The position numbers were made by a program, and so were the translations under genes. The notes below the pieces were generated by a model. The model had not been told where the DNA came from. It ran no database searches and saw only the letters and a program-made list of their open reading frames with translations. From CAWAYH01 sp963786195 (GTDB lineage: Bacteria; Acidobacteriota; Vicinamibacteria; Vicinamibacterales; 2-12-FULL-66-21), in contig CAWAYH010000001.1 in NCBI GenBank assembly GCA_963786195.1, positions 372,001 through 436,000 of the forward strand: a DNA stretch of 64,000 nt. The letters are read 5' to 3'. Each line of letters starts with the position of its first letter. The stretch's first letter is position 1. Below, piece after piece: positions 9,326 through 19,669 of this stretch.

Positions 9326-11050
9326 CTATCGCTGTACGCGGACGACCAGCGCCGCGCGGCGGTTGAGGCGGCGCGTTTCTTCGCGGCGTTGTCGTGCTTC
9401 GGCCGCTCCTCGCCGTAGCTCACCGTCTGCAGTCGGTCGGCGCCGATGCCGCGGCTGGCGAGGTAGTCGCGCACCGCGTTGGCGCGCCGATCGCCGAGCG
9501 CCAGGTTGTACTCGGCCGTGCCGATGTTGCAGGTGTGGCCTTCGATCTCGATCCGCAGCTCCGGATTCTGCCTGCAGCGTCTTGATCGCTTCGTCGAGCG
9601 CGCGCGTCGCTTCCGGCCGCAGCGAGTAGCGATCGAAGTCGAAGTGCACGTCCTCGAACACGAATTCCTTCACCGTCGGACGGATGACCTGAATCGTCAC
9701 GGTGTCGCGTCGCCCGTCCGCCCTTGCCGTCGTCCACGTCGACCGTCACCGGAACGGGGCCTTCCTGCATCGGCGCGGTCCACGGCGTCTGACGGTCGGC
9801 CGCGCGCGCGAACGTGCCGGTCGGCGCGCGTCCAGCGGTACGTCAGCATGTCGCCGTCGGGATCGGCCGCGTCGGCGGTGACGGTCGACGTCCGGCCGAC
9901 TTCCACCGTGCACGGCTCGCAGCGCGCCTTGACGGTCGGCGGGCGATTCTGCGGTGGCGCCGGGCAGTCGGCGGCGGGGGTGGCGGCGGTGGGGGCGGCG
10001 GCACGTAGATGCGCACGCCGGGGTGATACCCGATCCGCGACCTGGAAGCCGAAACGTGTCGCCGGTCTCGTCTTCGAACGGGCCGAAGTCGCTGCGGCCG
10101 CTCGAGTCCGAGGCGCCAGTTCGCGCCCGCGCCCGCAAAGAACCCGTTCCGTCCGATCCACGTCAGGCCCAGCGTGAACGTTGAACGGGTGAGTCCTGCG
10201 TCAGACACCAGCGGCGGAAACGACACGATCCTCGGCCGCGATCCCCGAGCCCGAGTACACGACGTCATCGAACTGCGTCTCGCCGTGCAGTTCTGCGGTC
10301 AGCCGCAGGCCGCGCGCGTCGGGAAGCCGGCGCCGAAACCCCAGCGGAACCCGTTGGAGCAGTTCGACGTCGTCGGGATCGCCGCGGACGATGAAGCCGC
10401 CGTAGCCGGACAGCTCGACGCGCTGGTTGATCTCCTTGCTGACGATGGCGTCGAACGACGAAATCCGTCTTGCCGGTGCCGACGCCTTCCTCATCGTCCT
10501 TGGCGGTCGGCAGCTTCACCATCGCCGCGGATCGCGAACGCGGCCGGCTGCTGCCGCCACTGCGAGGTGAGGTTGAACTTTGCCGCCGATCCAGAGGTCG
10601 CCGAGCTGATTGCCGGACCAGCCCTGCCGCACGAACGGGTAGTCGTTCACGAGGCCGCCGGACTCCGTCGTCGCGCGTGCGGAAGATCGGCCGCGACGTC
10701 GCGGTCGATCCGGCGGACCAGCGTCCACGCGCCGAAGATCTCGACGCGATCCTTCGAGCCCGACGCCGAACGTCACGGGCCAGTTCGACACGTCGGTGAA
10801 GCCCTGCTGGTAGTCGAAGTTCACGCGGTAGACGCTGACCGACCACTTGCGGTCCGGCAGCATCTCGCCGGTCGGCACGAACCACAGACCGGTGTCGCCC
10901 ATGAAGGTCGTGGTGGCGGGACGCGTGTCGACGGCGGCGGGCGGCGGAGGAGCGCGGCCGCGTTGCAGCGGCCTGCCCGAATGCCGATCCGGCCAGGGCC
11001 AGGACGCACACACTCGCCCCGAGCACACTTGCGACAGTCCTGCTAGGCAT
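9326..11050 (-). CDS. OmpA-family outer-membrane protein, heavily frameshifted
   Basis: Signal peptide MPSRTVASVLGASVCVLALA ending SAFGQ. Then comes a beta-barrel-like region (FMGDTGLWFVPTGEMLPDRK, WSVSVYRVNFDYQQGF, GGLVNDYPFVRQGWSG, FSSFDAIVSKEINQRVELSG-like pieces, LGLTWIGRNGFFAGAGANWR). A run of eleven prolines follows (about 9990-10010), then a PKD-like segment (TVEVGRTSTVTADAADPDGD) and a C-terminal OmpA peptidoglycan-binding domain. That domain shows VHFDFDRYSLRPEATRALDEA, EIEGHTCNIGTAEYNLALG and RRANAVRDYLASRGI. About eight frame changes are needed, the highest density in the window. It probably tethers the outer membrane to peptidoglycan. The shifts could be assembly errors or decay. 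Confidence 0.75.
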
Positions 11051-11128
11051 ACCTCATCAATATAGAGGCTTGCCAGCCGGACAGTCAAACCCCCTAACAG
11101 GAGGGTCGATCGACGGGAAGATCTTGAA

Positions 11129-11955
11129 CTAGGCGGCTTTAGGCTTGCCGAAGACCCAGGCGATGCCGATGCTGAGGGCGTAGAGGACGAGCATCGGACC
11201 GGCCATCATCGAACTGGGAGACCATGTCAGTCCCCGGGGCTGAGGACGGCTCCCAGGATGAAGATGATCAGGACGGCGTACTTCGTGTGCTGGATGAGGA
11301 ACCCTGCAGTGACGACCCCCATGCGGCGCAGAAACAAGACGATCGTCGGCATCTGGAAGATCGACGCCGAAGCCGAGCAGCATCTTGACGTACAGCGAGA
11401 ACGACCAGCCCGACGTCGGCATGGAATTCCAGGTAGTCGGTCTCGAAGCTCATGAAGAACTGCCACGTGTAGGGGAACGCGATGTAGTGCGAGAAGGCCG
11501 CGCCGATGCAGAAAGAAGAGCGTCGCCAGAACCACGAACGGAATCGCGAACTGTTTCTCGTTGGCGTAGAGGCCCGGGGCGATGAACAGCCAGAGCTGCC
11601 AAAGACGATGAACGGCAGCGCGATGAACAGACCGCCGAGCGCGCCGATCTTCATCATACAGCATGAAGCCCTCGGTTGCGGCTCGTGTAGCATGAACTTC
11701 GCGCCGTCCGGCAGCATCGCTAGCAGCGGCAGCATGATGAACGCTGAAGATGCGCTGCACGAAGAAGAAGGCGATGATGCAGCCGACGACGAGAGCGATG
11801 ACGCAGCGGATGATCCGCGTCCGGAGCTCGTCGAGGTGCTCCAGGAACGACATCTTTCCGCCGCCGTCGGAATCGACGTCGAGGTCGTCGCGCTGATCGT
11901 CGTCCGGGTCGCGCTCGGCAGGCGGCGTAGAGGAAGGGAACGGAACGAGCGCCAT
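11129..11955 (-). CDS. tatC: Sec-independent translocase protein TatC, frameshifted
   Basis: Core receptor of the twin-arginine export system in the inner membrane; binds RR signal peptides. An acidic N-terminal extension leads to the diagnostic KMSFLEHLDELRTRIIRCVIA, followed by transmembrane stretches (ALVVGCIIAFFFVQRIF, IGALGGLFIALPFIVFGS, FAIPFVVLATLFF, TAGFLIQHTKYAVLIIFILG, MLVLYALSIGIAWVFG). Pieces lie in three frames, with roughly four shifts between 11230 and 11740. The ends are clear: ATG at 11955 and a stop at 11129-11131. The spacing of 6 bp to tatA implies one transcript. A Tat substrate, the glycosylasparaginase, is encoded at 55.8 kb. Confidence 0.9.
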
Positions 11956-11961
11956 GACGGC

Positions 11962-12250
11962 CTAGGCGCTTCCGGTCTGGCGCGGAATGCCGTGCTCGTC
12001 GACCGGCGGGGCCTCGGCGGCCTTCGTCACGCGCTCCTGCTCGGCCAGCCGTTGCTGTTCCGCCGCACGGTGCTCGTCGAGCCGGATTTCCTCGTCGAGC
12101 GTGCTGCTTCAGCTCGTTCGACGCCCGCCTGAACTCGCCGAGGCTCCGTCCGAGCGACCGGCCCAGTTCGGGCAGTTTTCTGGGCCCGAAGATGATGAGC
12201 GCGATCACCATGATGATGATCAGCTCAGGCATCCCGATGGGACCGAACAT
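11962..12250 (-). CDS. tatA: Sec-independent translocase protein TatA/TatB, one frameshift
   Basis: Begins MFGPIGMPELIIIMVIALII, then FGPRKLPELGRSLGRSLGEFR: one transmembrane helix, the FGP hinge and an amphipathic helix, as in TatA. The frame changes near 12110. In the corrected frame the tail is a charged helix (LDEEIRLDEHRAAEQQRLAE) ending in RQTGSA and TAG at 11964-11962, about 95 residues. TatA forms the export pore with TatC. TatA versus TatB is not firmly separable by eye, but the FGP and GxS-rich helix favour TatA. Confidence 0.88.
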
Positions 12251-12355
12251 ATGGAAATCCTTGAAAACCCGAGTGGTTACCGGTCGCTCTAGCGATTATA
12301 GGAACGGCGCGGCGGAGGGGGTCAACCTCAAACCGCGGGGGCTGCCCGGAAGTCG

Positions 12356-12385
12356 TTGCAATCACGCCACTTCCTCTGTTACGAT
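12356..12385 (+). promoter_or_regulatory. Possible promoter of the S41 protease gene
   Basis: TTGCAA (12356-12361) and TACGAT (12380-12385) are spaced by 18 bp. Each matches the sigma-70 consensus at four of six positions or better. The proposed start codon lies only 6 bp beyond the -10, so either the message is nearly leaderless or the match is chance. Confidence 0.3.
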
Positions 12386-12391
12386 GCGATC

Positions 12392-14026
12392 ATGCGTAAT
12401 TCCCGGTATCTACCCGGTTGCCATCCTTGCGGTCGTGCTTTTTGCGCTGGCCGGCGGTCTCCTTCGGCAGCAATCTCCTCGCGAGGCAGGACGAGGTCCC
12501 GCAGGAGCTGCGCGTCTATCACGGCGGCGCTCGCCGCCATCGATCGCGAGTACGTCGATCAGATTCCTTCCGACCGTCTGGTGTACGGCTCTATCGACGG
12601 CATGCTGAAGATGCTCGATCCGCATTCGAGCTTCTTCGATCCGCGCGCCTACCGTCAGCTGCGCGAGCGGCAGGCGGGGAGCTACTACGGCCTCGGCATC
12701 CAGATACAGGTCCTCGATGGTGACATCACGGTGAATGTCGATCTTCGAGGGATCGCCGGCGTACAAGAAAGGGCTGCGGCGCGGCGACGTCATCGCACGC
12801 ATCAAGCGGGGCAGACGCAAAGGGTTGGACGACCGATCAGGCAGTGGCACAGCTCAAAGGACCGAAGGGCACGACCGTCGACATCTCGCTGCGCCGTCGC
12901 GGCTACGACGGGCTGATCGACATGACGATCGAGCGCGACGAGGTCAACATCCGGACCGTTCGCGGCGCGTTCATGATCGACAAGGAGACCGGCTACGTCA
13001 AGCTCGCGGATTTCTCGGAGACGTCGAACGACGAGGTCGGTGCGGCGCTGAAGGATCTCACCGCCAAGGGAATGAAGCGGCTCGTGTTCGACCTGCGCGA
13101 CAATCCCGGAGGTCCGCTGACGCAGGCGATCGCCATTTCGAATCGCTTCCTGCCGAAGGGCGAGCTCATCGTCTACACGAAGGGCCGCACGCCGAATTCC
13201 AACGAGGAGTATCGCGCCGACCGAGGAGAGCGACTATACGAACCAGCCGCTCGTCGTCCTGGTCAATCGCAACAGCGCGAGCGCATCCGAGATCGTCTCC
13301 GGCGCGCTTCAGGATCACGACCGCGGGCTCATCGTCGGCGAGACGACGTTCGGCAAGGCGCTGGTGCAGTCGGTCTATCGCATCAGCGGACAGGCGGGGC
13401 TGGCGCTCACCACGGGCCGCTACTACACGCCCAGCGGCCGGATGATCCAGCGTCCGTGGGACGGCAGCTTCGACGAGTACCTGACCTACTCGCTGCGCGA
13501 CCAGACAGCGGACCGGGCGCACCAGACGGCCGAGCTGAAGTACACCGACGCCGGGCGGAAGGTGTACGGCGGCGGCGGCATCGAGCCCGACAAGTTCCTG
13601 GCCGGCCCGGTCGAAGGCTTCAACCCGACGCGATTTGGCCGCACGCTGTTTGCGCGGCAGGCGTTCGCGAATTTCGCGGACCAGTTCACGGCGGCGGGCG
13701 ACACGCGGATGAGCGCGGCGAACAAGAACAAGAAGTCGATCTCACGCGGGTTCACGATCGACGCGGCGATGATGAATGACTTCCGGACGCTGCTCAAGAC
13801 TCAGAAGTTCACGATCGACGAGGAATCGTTCAAGAAGGACGAGTCGTTCATCATGGCGATGATGCACTACGACATCGACCTCGCGCTCTTCGGCGTGGAA
13901 GAGGCCCGACGGAATCTGATCCGCCGCGATCCGCAGGCGCAGTTCGGGCTCGAGCAGTTCCCGGAGGCCGTGCGGCTGACCGAGATGGCGCGCAATCGTG
14001 TGGTCGGAGGAGATCGCAACAGATAG
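12392..14026 (+). CDS. S41 carboxy-terminal processing peptidase, frameshifted
   Basis: CtpA/tail-specific-protease type. An N-terminal membrane anchor is visible in another frame (VAILAVVLFALAGGLL). Then come the S41 N-terminal helices (LVYGSIDGMLKMLDPHSSFF), a PDZ domain (YYGLGIQIQVLDG, FEGSPAYKKGLRRGDVIARI), and the catalytic domain with VFDLRDNPGGPLTQAI. The serine is in VLVNRNSASASEIVSGAL and the lysine in GETTFGKALVQ. About five frame changes occur before 13230; the last 800 bp are clean. The C-terminal extension after GIEPD is long. It cleaves periplasmic or inner-membrane proteins, often for envelope control. It is divergent from tatA across a 141-bp gap. Confidence 0.9.
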
Positions 14027-14091
14027 GGCTTTGGCCCCATATTTTGTGGGCGTACTTTGATCTTGCCCCACGTAATAGGGGCTTGTTAGAC

Positions 14092-14213
14092 TGACGGCCG
14101 TTCGCCGGAACCAGGGGCCATTCTGCGTGGGCAGAGTGTGGATTCGGCCGCCGTCTTTTGGTCACGCTTAGCGTCAGATTCCAGGGCAACAGGAATACGT
14201 CTGAAGCGATCCC
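14092..14213 (+). ncRNA. Putative structured RNA or leader: two long hairpins before smc
   Basis: The 263-bp gap between the S41 gene and smc folds into consecutive hairpins. Hairpin 1 (14093-14155) pairs GACGGC with GCCGTC, then GCCGGAACC with GGATTCGGC (8 of 9 positions, one GU), then ATTCTGC with GCAGAGT around a GTGG loop. Hairpin 2 (14165-14208) pairs CGCTT/AAGCG, TCAGA/TCTGA and ATTCC/GGAAT. A terminator hairpin follows. This much ordered pairing is unlikely by chance. It does not show the SRP RNA core motif. It may be a small RNA or an untranslated leader of smc. Confidence 0.45.
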
Positions 14214-14266
14214 AGCCGCTTCCGGTTACGGAGTTTTCTCCGTTCCGCGAGCGGCTTTTTCTTTTT
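14214..14266 (+). terminator. Intrinsic terminator before smc
   Basis: AGCCGCT (14214-14220) pairs with AGCGGCT (14250-14256), with an inner CGGAG/CTCCG stem around TTTT, followed by TTTTCTTTTT. A classic stem plus T-run. It would end the S41 transcript or the putative RNA, or act as an attenuator 24 bp before the smc start. Confidence 0.75.
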
Positions 14267-14289
14267 GAGGTCACCCGGAAGGAATCTTC

Positions 14290-17200
14290 ATGCGGCTGCA
14301 GCGTCTCGAGATAGCAGGATTCAAGAGCTTTCCTGATCGCTCCGAGCTCACGTTCGAAGAGGGCGTCACGGCGATCGTCGGTCCCAACGGATGCGGCAAG
14401 AGCAACGTCGTCGACGCCCTGACCTGGGTGCTGGGCGAGCAGAGCGCAAGAGCCTGCGCGGCGACCGCATGGAGGACGTGATTTTCGTCGGGAGCGACGC
14501 GCGGAAGCCGACGGCGACGGCGGAGGTCCGCCTGAAGCTCAGCGGTGTCGCGGCCCGTGTTCCCGGAGGCTTCGCGCCGGGGACGGTCGTCAGCCGCGGG
14601 AACGGCGGGAACGGCCACGGTCCGTCTCCGTGGAGATGGGTGCTGTGGCGGTCGCGGTGGAAGTTGCCGAGGAGCCGCCTCTCATCGTGCGTGACGTGGA
14701 GCTGATGCGACGGCTCTATCGATCCGGTGAGAGCGAGTACCTGATCGACGGGGAAGTGTGCCGCCTGCGCGACGTACAGGACCTGCTGATGGATGCGGGC
14801 GTCGGCGTGAAGGCGTACGCGGTGATCGAGCAGGGCAAGATTGGCCAGATTCTGAGCGCGCGGCCGACGGACCGCCGTCAGCTCATCGAAGAAGCGGCCG
14901 GCGTCACGAAGTACAAGAGCCGGCGGCGGACCGCGGAGCTGAAGCTGGAGGCCGCCCAGCAGAACCTCACGCGCGTGGACGACATCGTCTTCGAGGTCGA
15001 CAAACAGCGCGGCACGTTGAAGCGGCAGGCGGCGAAGGCGCGGCGTTACAAGCGGCTGCGCGAGGAGTTGCGCCGCTGGGAGAAAGTCCAGTTCGCGGAG
15101 AAGTACCGGACGCTCGGACGGGCGATTGAGTCCGCGCGGCTCCGGCTGGCGGAAGCGCGTGAGCGCGAAGCGCTCGCGTCAGGCCGTCTCGCCGAGCTCG
15201 AAAGCACGCTGGAACGCCTCCGGCTCGAGTTGATGGTAGCAGACGGCGAGACGACGGCCGCGCGTGAAGCCGCTCATGCCAGCGAGATGGAGATCGGCCG
15301 GCTGCAGCAGCAGATCGCCTTCGACCGTCAGCAAATCGAGCACCTCGGAACCACGGCCGCGGAAATCGAGGCGGAAGAGCGCGCGCTCGGAGCGAGGCGC
15401 GATCCCGCGGCGGTCGAGCTCGAATCCAGACGCGCCGCGGCGGCTCGCGCCGACGGCGATCGCGAGGCCGCACGGACCGCACTGGCGGCCGAGGAAGCCG
15501 CGTATACCGCGGCCCAGCGGCAGATTGAGGGCCTCGAAGCCGATGTGGAGGCCGCTCGCAGCGAGGTGTTCGCCGCCGTGAACTCGGCGACCGCGCTCCG
15601 GCACGCCATGGAGCACGCGGCCGCGGCGCGAACGCGGATGGGCGAACAGATCGGCAGGCTCGACGTCGAGGCGCGCGATCTGGACCTCGAGGCCGGCCGC
15701 GCGGATGCCGAGCGGACGACCGCGGCGGACGCGCTCACGCGCGCCCGCGACGCGATGGAGCGCCTTCGGCTCGAGCGTGCCGCAAGCGAGTCCGAGCTTG
15801 CCGGCGCCAGGGCCAATCGCGATGCTGGCACACAGGAGCTTCGGGCGCTGGAGCAGGACCTTGCCGCGCTGGCCGCCCGTCTGAAATCGCTCGAGGAGCT
15901 CGCGGCGGCGCGTGCCCACTATGGCGACGGCGCACGTACGATCCTGGCGGAAGCGCCGGATGTCGTCGAACAGATGGGGTCGGTTGCCGACTACCTCGAT
16001 GTCGACCGCGAGTACGAGCGCGCGGTCGAGGCCTGCGTCGGTGAGCTGCTGCAGCACGTCGTCGTGCCCTCGCACAGCCATGCGGCCGCCGGGCTCGAGT
16101 TTGCGCGCGAGCGCAGCGCGGGCCGTGTGGGCTTCATCGTCGCTGGTGCCTCCGGACACGCCGCGGCGATCGCCGAACCGGTTGACGTGCCGTCCGGCCT
16201 CACGTCACTCAGCGAGCTCGTGCGCGTGTCCGGTCCCGCCACAGACGGAATCCGCGCGGCCATCGCCCATGCCTGGGTAGCACCCGATTTCGAGACCGCG
16301 GCTTCGGTGGCACCCACACTCCCCGGAACCGTCGTCACGCTGAACGGGGAGGTCTTCCGCGGCGCACACATCGTGGAGGGCGGGGTCCGCGCCGAGGCGC
16401 TGGGAATTCTCGCGACGAAGCGTGAGATCAAGGAGCTCCGCGAGCGCGCGGATGCGCAACAGACCGCCGTCGCACGGCTCCGCGAGGAGATCGCGGGTCT
16501 CGACCTGCGAATCGCGAAAGCCGAGACCGCCACGGTGTCCCTCCAGGGTGAGCTGCATCGCCAGGAAAAGTCGATGATCGGGTTCGAGCTGCAGGTGGCC
16601 AGCTCGACCGAGGCAGCGGAGCGCATCGCACGCAAGCGAGAGCAGATTGACGGTGAGCGTGGTGCCGCCGACGAAGAGCAGCGCGCGCAGAGCGCGCGCC
16701 ACGACGAGGCGCGCGCGTCCATCACGCGCATCGAGAGCGATCAGCGGGCGGCTGACGATCAGCTCAATCGAGCACAGCGGCGTCTCTTCGACGCGCGCGA
16801 GACGATCCAGACTCAGGCGAACCGCACTGCCGAGGCCAAGGCGGCGCACGCGGCCCTCGTCGAACGCGCGAGCGCGCTGGTGACCGAAGTCCTGCGCCTC
16901 GAAGAGGCAGCGTCCGAGCTCGACAGCCGGCTCGCGACTCGGCGGGAGGATCGGCGCCGGACCGAGGCGCGCCGCGCGGAGCTGGTCGAGGCCGTCAGCG
17001 CTTCGGAATCACGACTCGATGCCGGCGTGCGGGCGTTCGACGAATTACGGGATCGCGTCAGACAGTCCGACGAACGCTCGCAGGCGCTTCACGCCGGGTT
17101 CGACGAACACGAGATCCGCATCCGTGATGCCCGGCGCGCGCTTGAAACCGTTCGGTCGGAGAGCGCGCAGCTCGACGTGGCGCGCGCGACGGCCGAGGCT

Positions 17201-18061
17201 GACCTGACCCACCTGGCGGCAGACTGCCTCGAGACGGTCCAGGCGAGCCTGGACGACGTCGCCGCAGAGATTGAAGCCCTCGAGAGCTCTGGTGAGCTGG
17301 CCAGCCCGAAGCCGGTGGACGATGCGCCCGACGCGGCCGAAATCGCCGAAATGGATGAAGAGGGCGGGAGCGGCGACGTATCGTCGCCATCGCCGGGCGC
17401 GTCGCAACCGGCGCGCAGCATGACGCCTGACGAGATGGTGGCCGACCTCCGCGCGAAGATCGATCGGATGGGTCCGGTCAACATGATGGCGATCGACCAG
17501 TTCGACGACCTCGAGTCGCGTCACATCTTCCTCACGGCCCAACGCAAGGATCTGGTGGACGCCATCTCTGCGACCGGCGAGGCGATCCGCAAGATCGACA
17601 AGACGACCAAGGAGCGGTTCCGCGAAGCGTTCGTGGTGATCAACCAGAACTTCGAGCACACGTTCGCAACGCTCTTCGGCGGCGGCCGCGCCGGCCTCAT
17701 CCTGCTCGACGACAACGATCAGCTCGAGAGCGGCATCGACATCATCGCCCAGCCGCCGGGCAAGCGGCTGCAGAACGTCCAGCTGCTCTCGGGCGGCGAG
17801 AAAGCGCTGACGGCGATGGCGCTGATGTTCGCGATCTTCAAGTACCGGCCGAGCCCGTTCTGCCTGCTCGACGAGATCGACGCCCCGCTAGACGATGCCA
17901 ACATCGGCCGGTTCGTCGAGATGCTGCAGGGCATGCAGGACCAGACTCAGTTCATCCTCATCACCCACAACCGGAAGACGATGGAGATCGCCGACCGGCT
18001 GTGGGGCGTCACGATGGAGGAGCCGGGAGTGTCCAAGCTGATTTCAGTTCAATTGAACTGA
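14290..18061 (+). CDS. smc: Chromosome segregation ATPase SMC, two frameshifts
   Basis: About 1,257 residues, the usual SMC length. The N-terminal head has RLEIAGFKSFPDRSELTF and Walker A VGPNGCGKSN, and the GEQSAKSLRG segment is recovered after a shift near 14445. A second shift lies near 14625. Then come a long coiled coil, a hinge around residues 520-680 (SVADYLDVDREYERAVEACV), a second coiled coil, and the C-terminal head. The head shows VNMMAIDQFDDLESRHIFL, signature LLSGGEKALTAMAL, Walker B FCLLDEIDAPLDDANIG and HNRKTMEIAD. It condenses and segregates chromosomes with ScpA/ScpB, which are not nearby. Ends 17 bp before the M48 gene. Confidence 0.96.
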
Positions 18062-18078
18062 TTCGGGATTCGAGGGCG

Positions 18079-19194
18079 GTGAACGAAGACAAGTCCGTCC
18101 GCTACCACCGCCTCCAGCGCCGTGCGACCGTGCTGTCGGTCATGGTTCAGGGCGCGGTGCTGCTGGCGCTGCTGGCGACGGGCGCGTCGGTACGCCTGCG
18201 CGCCATCGCAACCGCCACGACGGGTGGCTCCCCGTCGTCTGCGGCAACGGTAGCGATATTCCTCTCGGCGCTGTTTGCGCTGCTCGAACTGACGAACCTG
18301 CCGCTGCGGTTCTACCGGACCTTCGTGCTCGAGCGTCGTTACGGCTTGTCGTCGGAGCCGTTCCGGACCTGGGCAATCGACCACGTGAAGGGGATCGCCC
18401 TCAGCGTCGGGCTCGCGCTCGCGGCGAGCGAAGCCGTGTACTTCACGATGACGTTCTGGCCGCAGGCGTGGTGGGTTGCGTCGGCCATCGTGTTCGTCGC
18501 AGCGGGCGCGCTGCTGGCGCGACTCGCGCCGCTCGTGCTGCTTCCGATCTTCTATCGCTTGAAGCCGCTGGATCGGGCGGCCCTGACCGCCAGGCTCGTC
18601 TCGCTGTCGGCCCGCGCCGGCCTCCCTGTGCTTGGCGTCTATGAATGGGGGCTGGGGGATCGCACGCGGCGGGCAAATGCGGCCCTGGTGGGCACGGGCG
18701 CCACGCGCCGCATCCTGCTGTCGGATACGCTCCTCGCCGAGTACTCGGACGACGAGATCGAAGTCATCCTCGCGCACGAGCTGGGTCATCACGCGCACGG
18801 CGACATCAGAAGCGGCCTCGTCGTCGAGGGCGTCCTCGTCGTGATCACGTTCGCCGCCGGGGCGTTGGCGCTGGCCACCCTCTGGCCAGAGCTCGGCCTC
18901 GCCGGTCCGGCAGACGTGGCGGGCCTGCCGATTCTTCTCCTCACGGCCGGGATCGTGTCTCTCGCCGCGAGCCCCGCGCACAATGCCCTCTCCCGGCGCA
19001 ATGAGTATCGAGCCGACCGCTTCGCACTGAGCATGACCGATCGTCCCGACGCGTTCGTCTCGGCGATGCGCCGTCTGGCGGCCCAGAATCTCGCCGAGGA
19101 GCATCCGTCGGCAGCGGCGCGCTGGTTCTTTCACACACACCCGCCGTTCGACGAGCGGATCGAAGCCGCGCGGCGATCCGACGCTTCCCGGTAG
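18079..19194 (+). CDS. M48 family membrane metalloprotease (Ste24/CAAX-type)
   Basis: 371 residues from GTG 18079, chosen because the longer frame overlaps smc. Several transmembrane helices precede the zinc site HELGHH (about residue 233, in EVILAHELGHHAHGD). The third ligand is in SRRNEYRADRFAL, and the chain ends FHTHPPFDERIEAARR, a signature of this family's C-terminus. The N-terminal SSEPFRTWAIDHVKG block resembles Ste24-like proteases. Acts in the inner membrane, probably on misfolded or prenylated-like substrates. It follows smc closely, so probably the same transcript. Confidence 0.88.
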   Translation: MNEDKSVRYHRLQRRATVLSVMVQGAVLLALLATGASVRLRAIATATTGGSPSSAATVAIFLSALFALLELTNLPLRFYRTFVLERRYGLSSEPFRTWAIDHVKGIALSVGLALAASEAVYFTMTFWPQAWWVASAIVFVAAGALLARLAPLVLLPIFYRLKPLDRAALTARLVSLSARAGLPVLGVYEWGLGDRTRRANAALVGTGATRRILLSDTLLAEYSDDEIEVILAHELGHHAHGDIRSGLVVEGVLVVITFAAGALALATLWPELGLAGPADVAGLPILLLTAGIVSLAASPAHNALSRRNEYRADRFALSMTDRPDAFVSAMRRLAAQNLAEEHPSAAARWFFHTHPPFDERIEAARRSDASR

Positions 19195-19232
19195 ACGCCT
19201 CCAGACACGATGAAACGGCCAAGAATCTACGC

Positions 19233-19261
19233 TTGACAAACATTTTAGTTATATCTAAAGT
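19233..19261 (+). promoter_or_regulatory. Promoter with ArsR-type operator
   Basis: A consensus -35 TTGACA (19233-19238) and -10 TAAAGT (19256-19261) are exactly 17 bp apart. The spacer holds an inverted repeat TTTAG (19244-19248) ... CTAAA (19255-19259) that overlaps the -10. This is where an ArsR-type repressor would sit. The next gene encodes such a repressor, so autoregulation is likely. Confidence 0.7.
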
Positions 19262-19272
19262 GAATGGAGAGC

Positions 19273-19310
19273 GGTGCAAGTGCAGAGTGCACGGTGCACC
19301 GTGCACCGTT
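19273..19310. repeat. 'gtgcac' short-period repeat in the arsR leader
   Basis: Degenerate GTGCA-type units between promoter and start codon. They include a perfect 9-bp palindrome arm pair, ACGGTGCAC/GTGCACCGT (19291-19309). In the mRNA this would form a hairpin close to the ribosome binding region. Confidence 0.6.
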
Positions 19311-19321
19311 GGTTAAGGTCA

Positions 19322-19669
19322 ATGGTTTTTGAAACACCCGCTTTGGCCGCCATCGCGTCTCCCCGCCGCAGGGAAATCCTGCGCCTGGTCTGGAACGACG
19401 AGCTCGCCGCGGGCGCCATCCATCACGCCATGCCGGACGTCACGTTTGGTGCCGTCTCGCTGCAGCTGCGCGCCCTCCTCGAGGCGGGCCTGATCGAGTC
19501 CCGGGCGGAAGGAAGGAACCGGTTCTATCGCGCACGGCGCGACGCCCTGGGTCCCGTCGCCGAGCTGCTCGAGGCGATGTGGGACGACGCGCTGTGGCGT
19601 CTGAAGCTTCAGGCAGAGCTCGAGGAAACCCGCCGCGGTCCCCGCGCGCGCAAGAGGAAAAGACGATGA
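19322..19669 (+). CDS. ArsR-family winged-helix repressor
   Basis: 115 residues. The segment ALAAIASPRRREILRLVWNDEL leads to AGAIHHAMPDVTFGAVSLQLRALLEAGLIESRAEGRNRFYRA, the helix-turn-helix and wing of ArsR regulators that control AHSA1-type genes. It lacks the metal-binding CxC motif, so it probably senses something other than metal. The C-terminus is basic (RRGPRARKRKRR). It is translationally coupled by ATGA to the SRPBCC gene, a common pairing. Probably represses its own operon through the inverted repeat at 19244-19259. Confidence 0.85.
   Translation: MVFETPALAAIASPRRREILRLVWNDELAAGAIHHAMPDVTFGAVSLQLRALLEAGLIESRAEGRNRFYRARRDALGPVAELLEAMWDDALWRLKLQAELEETRRGPRARKRKRR

Noticed and set aside
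14092..14213. SRP RNA (ffs) or tRNA before smc
   Set aside because: The SRP core motif is missing, and no cloverleaf or CCA end can be drawn.
9326..14700. Calling ompA, tatC, the S41 protease and smc pseudogenes
   Set aside because: Essential or near-essential genes around them show the same shifts, so sequencing indels explain the pattern more simply.
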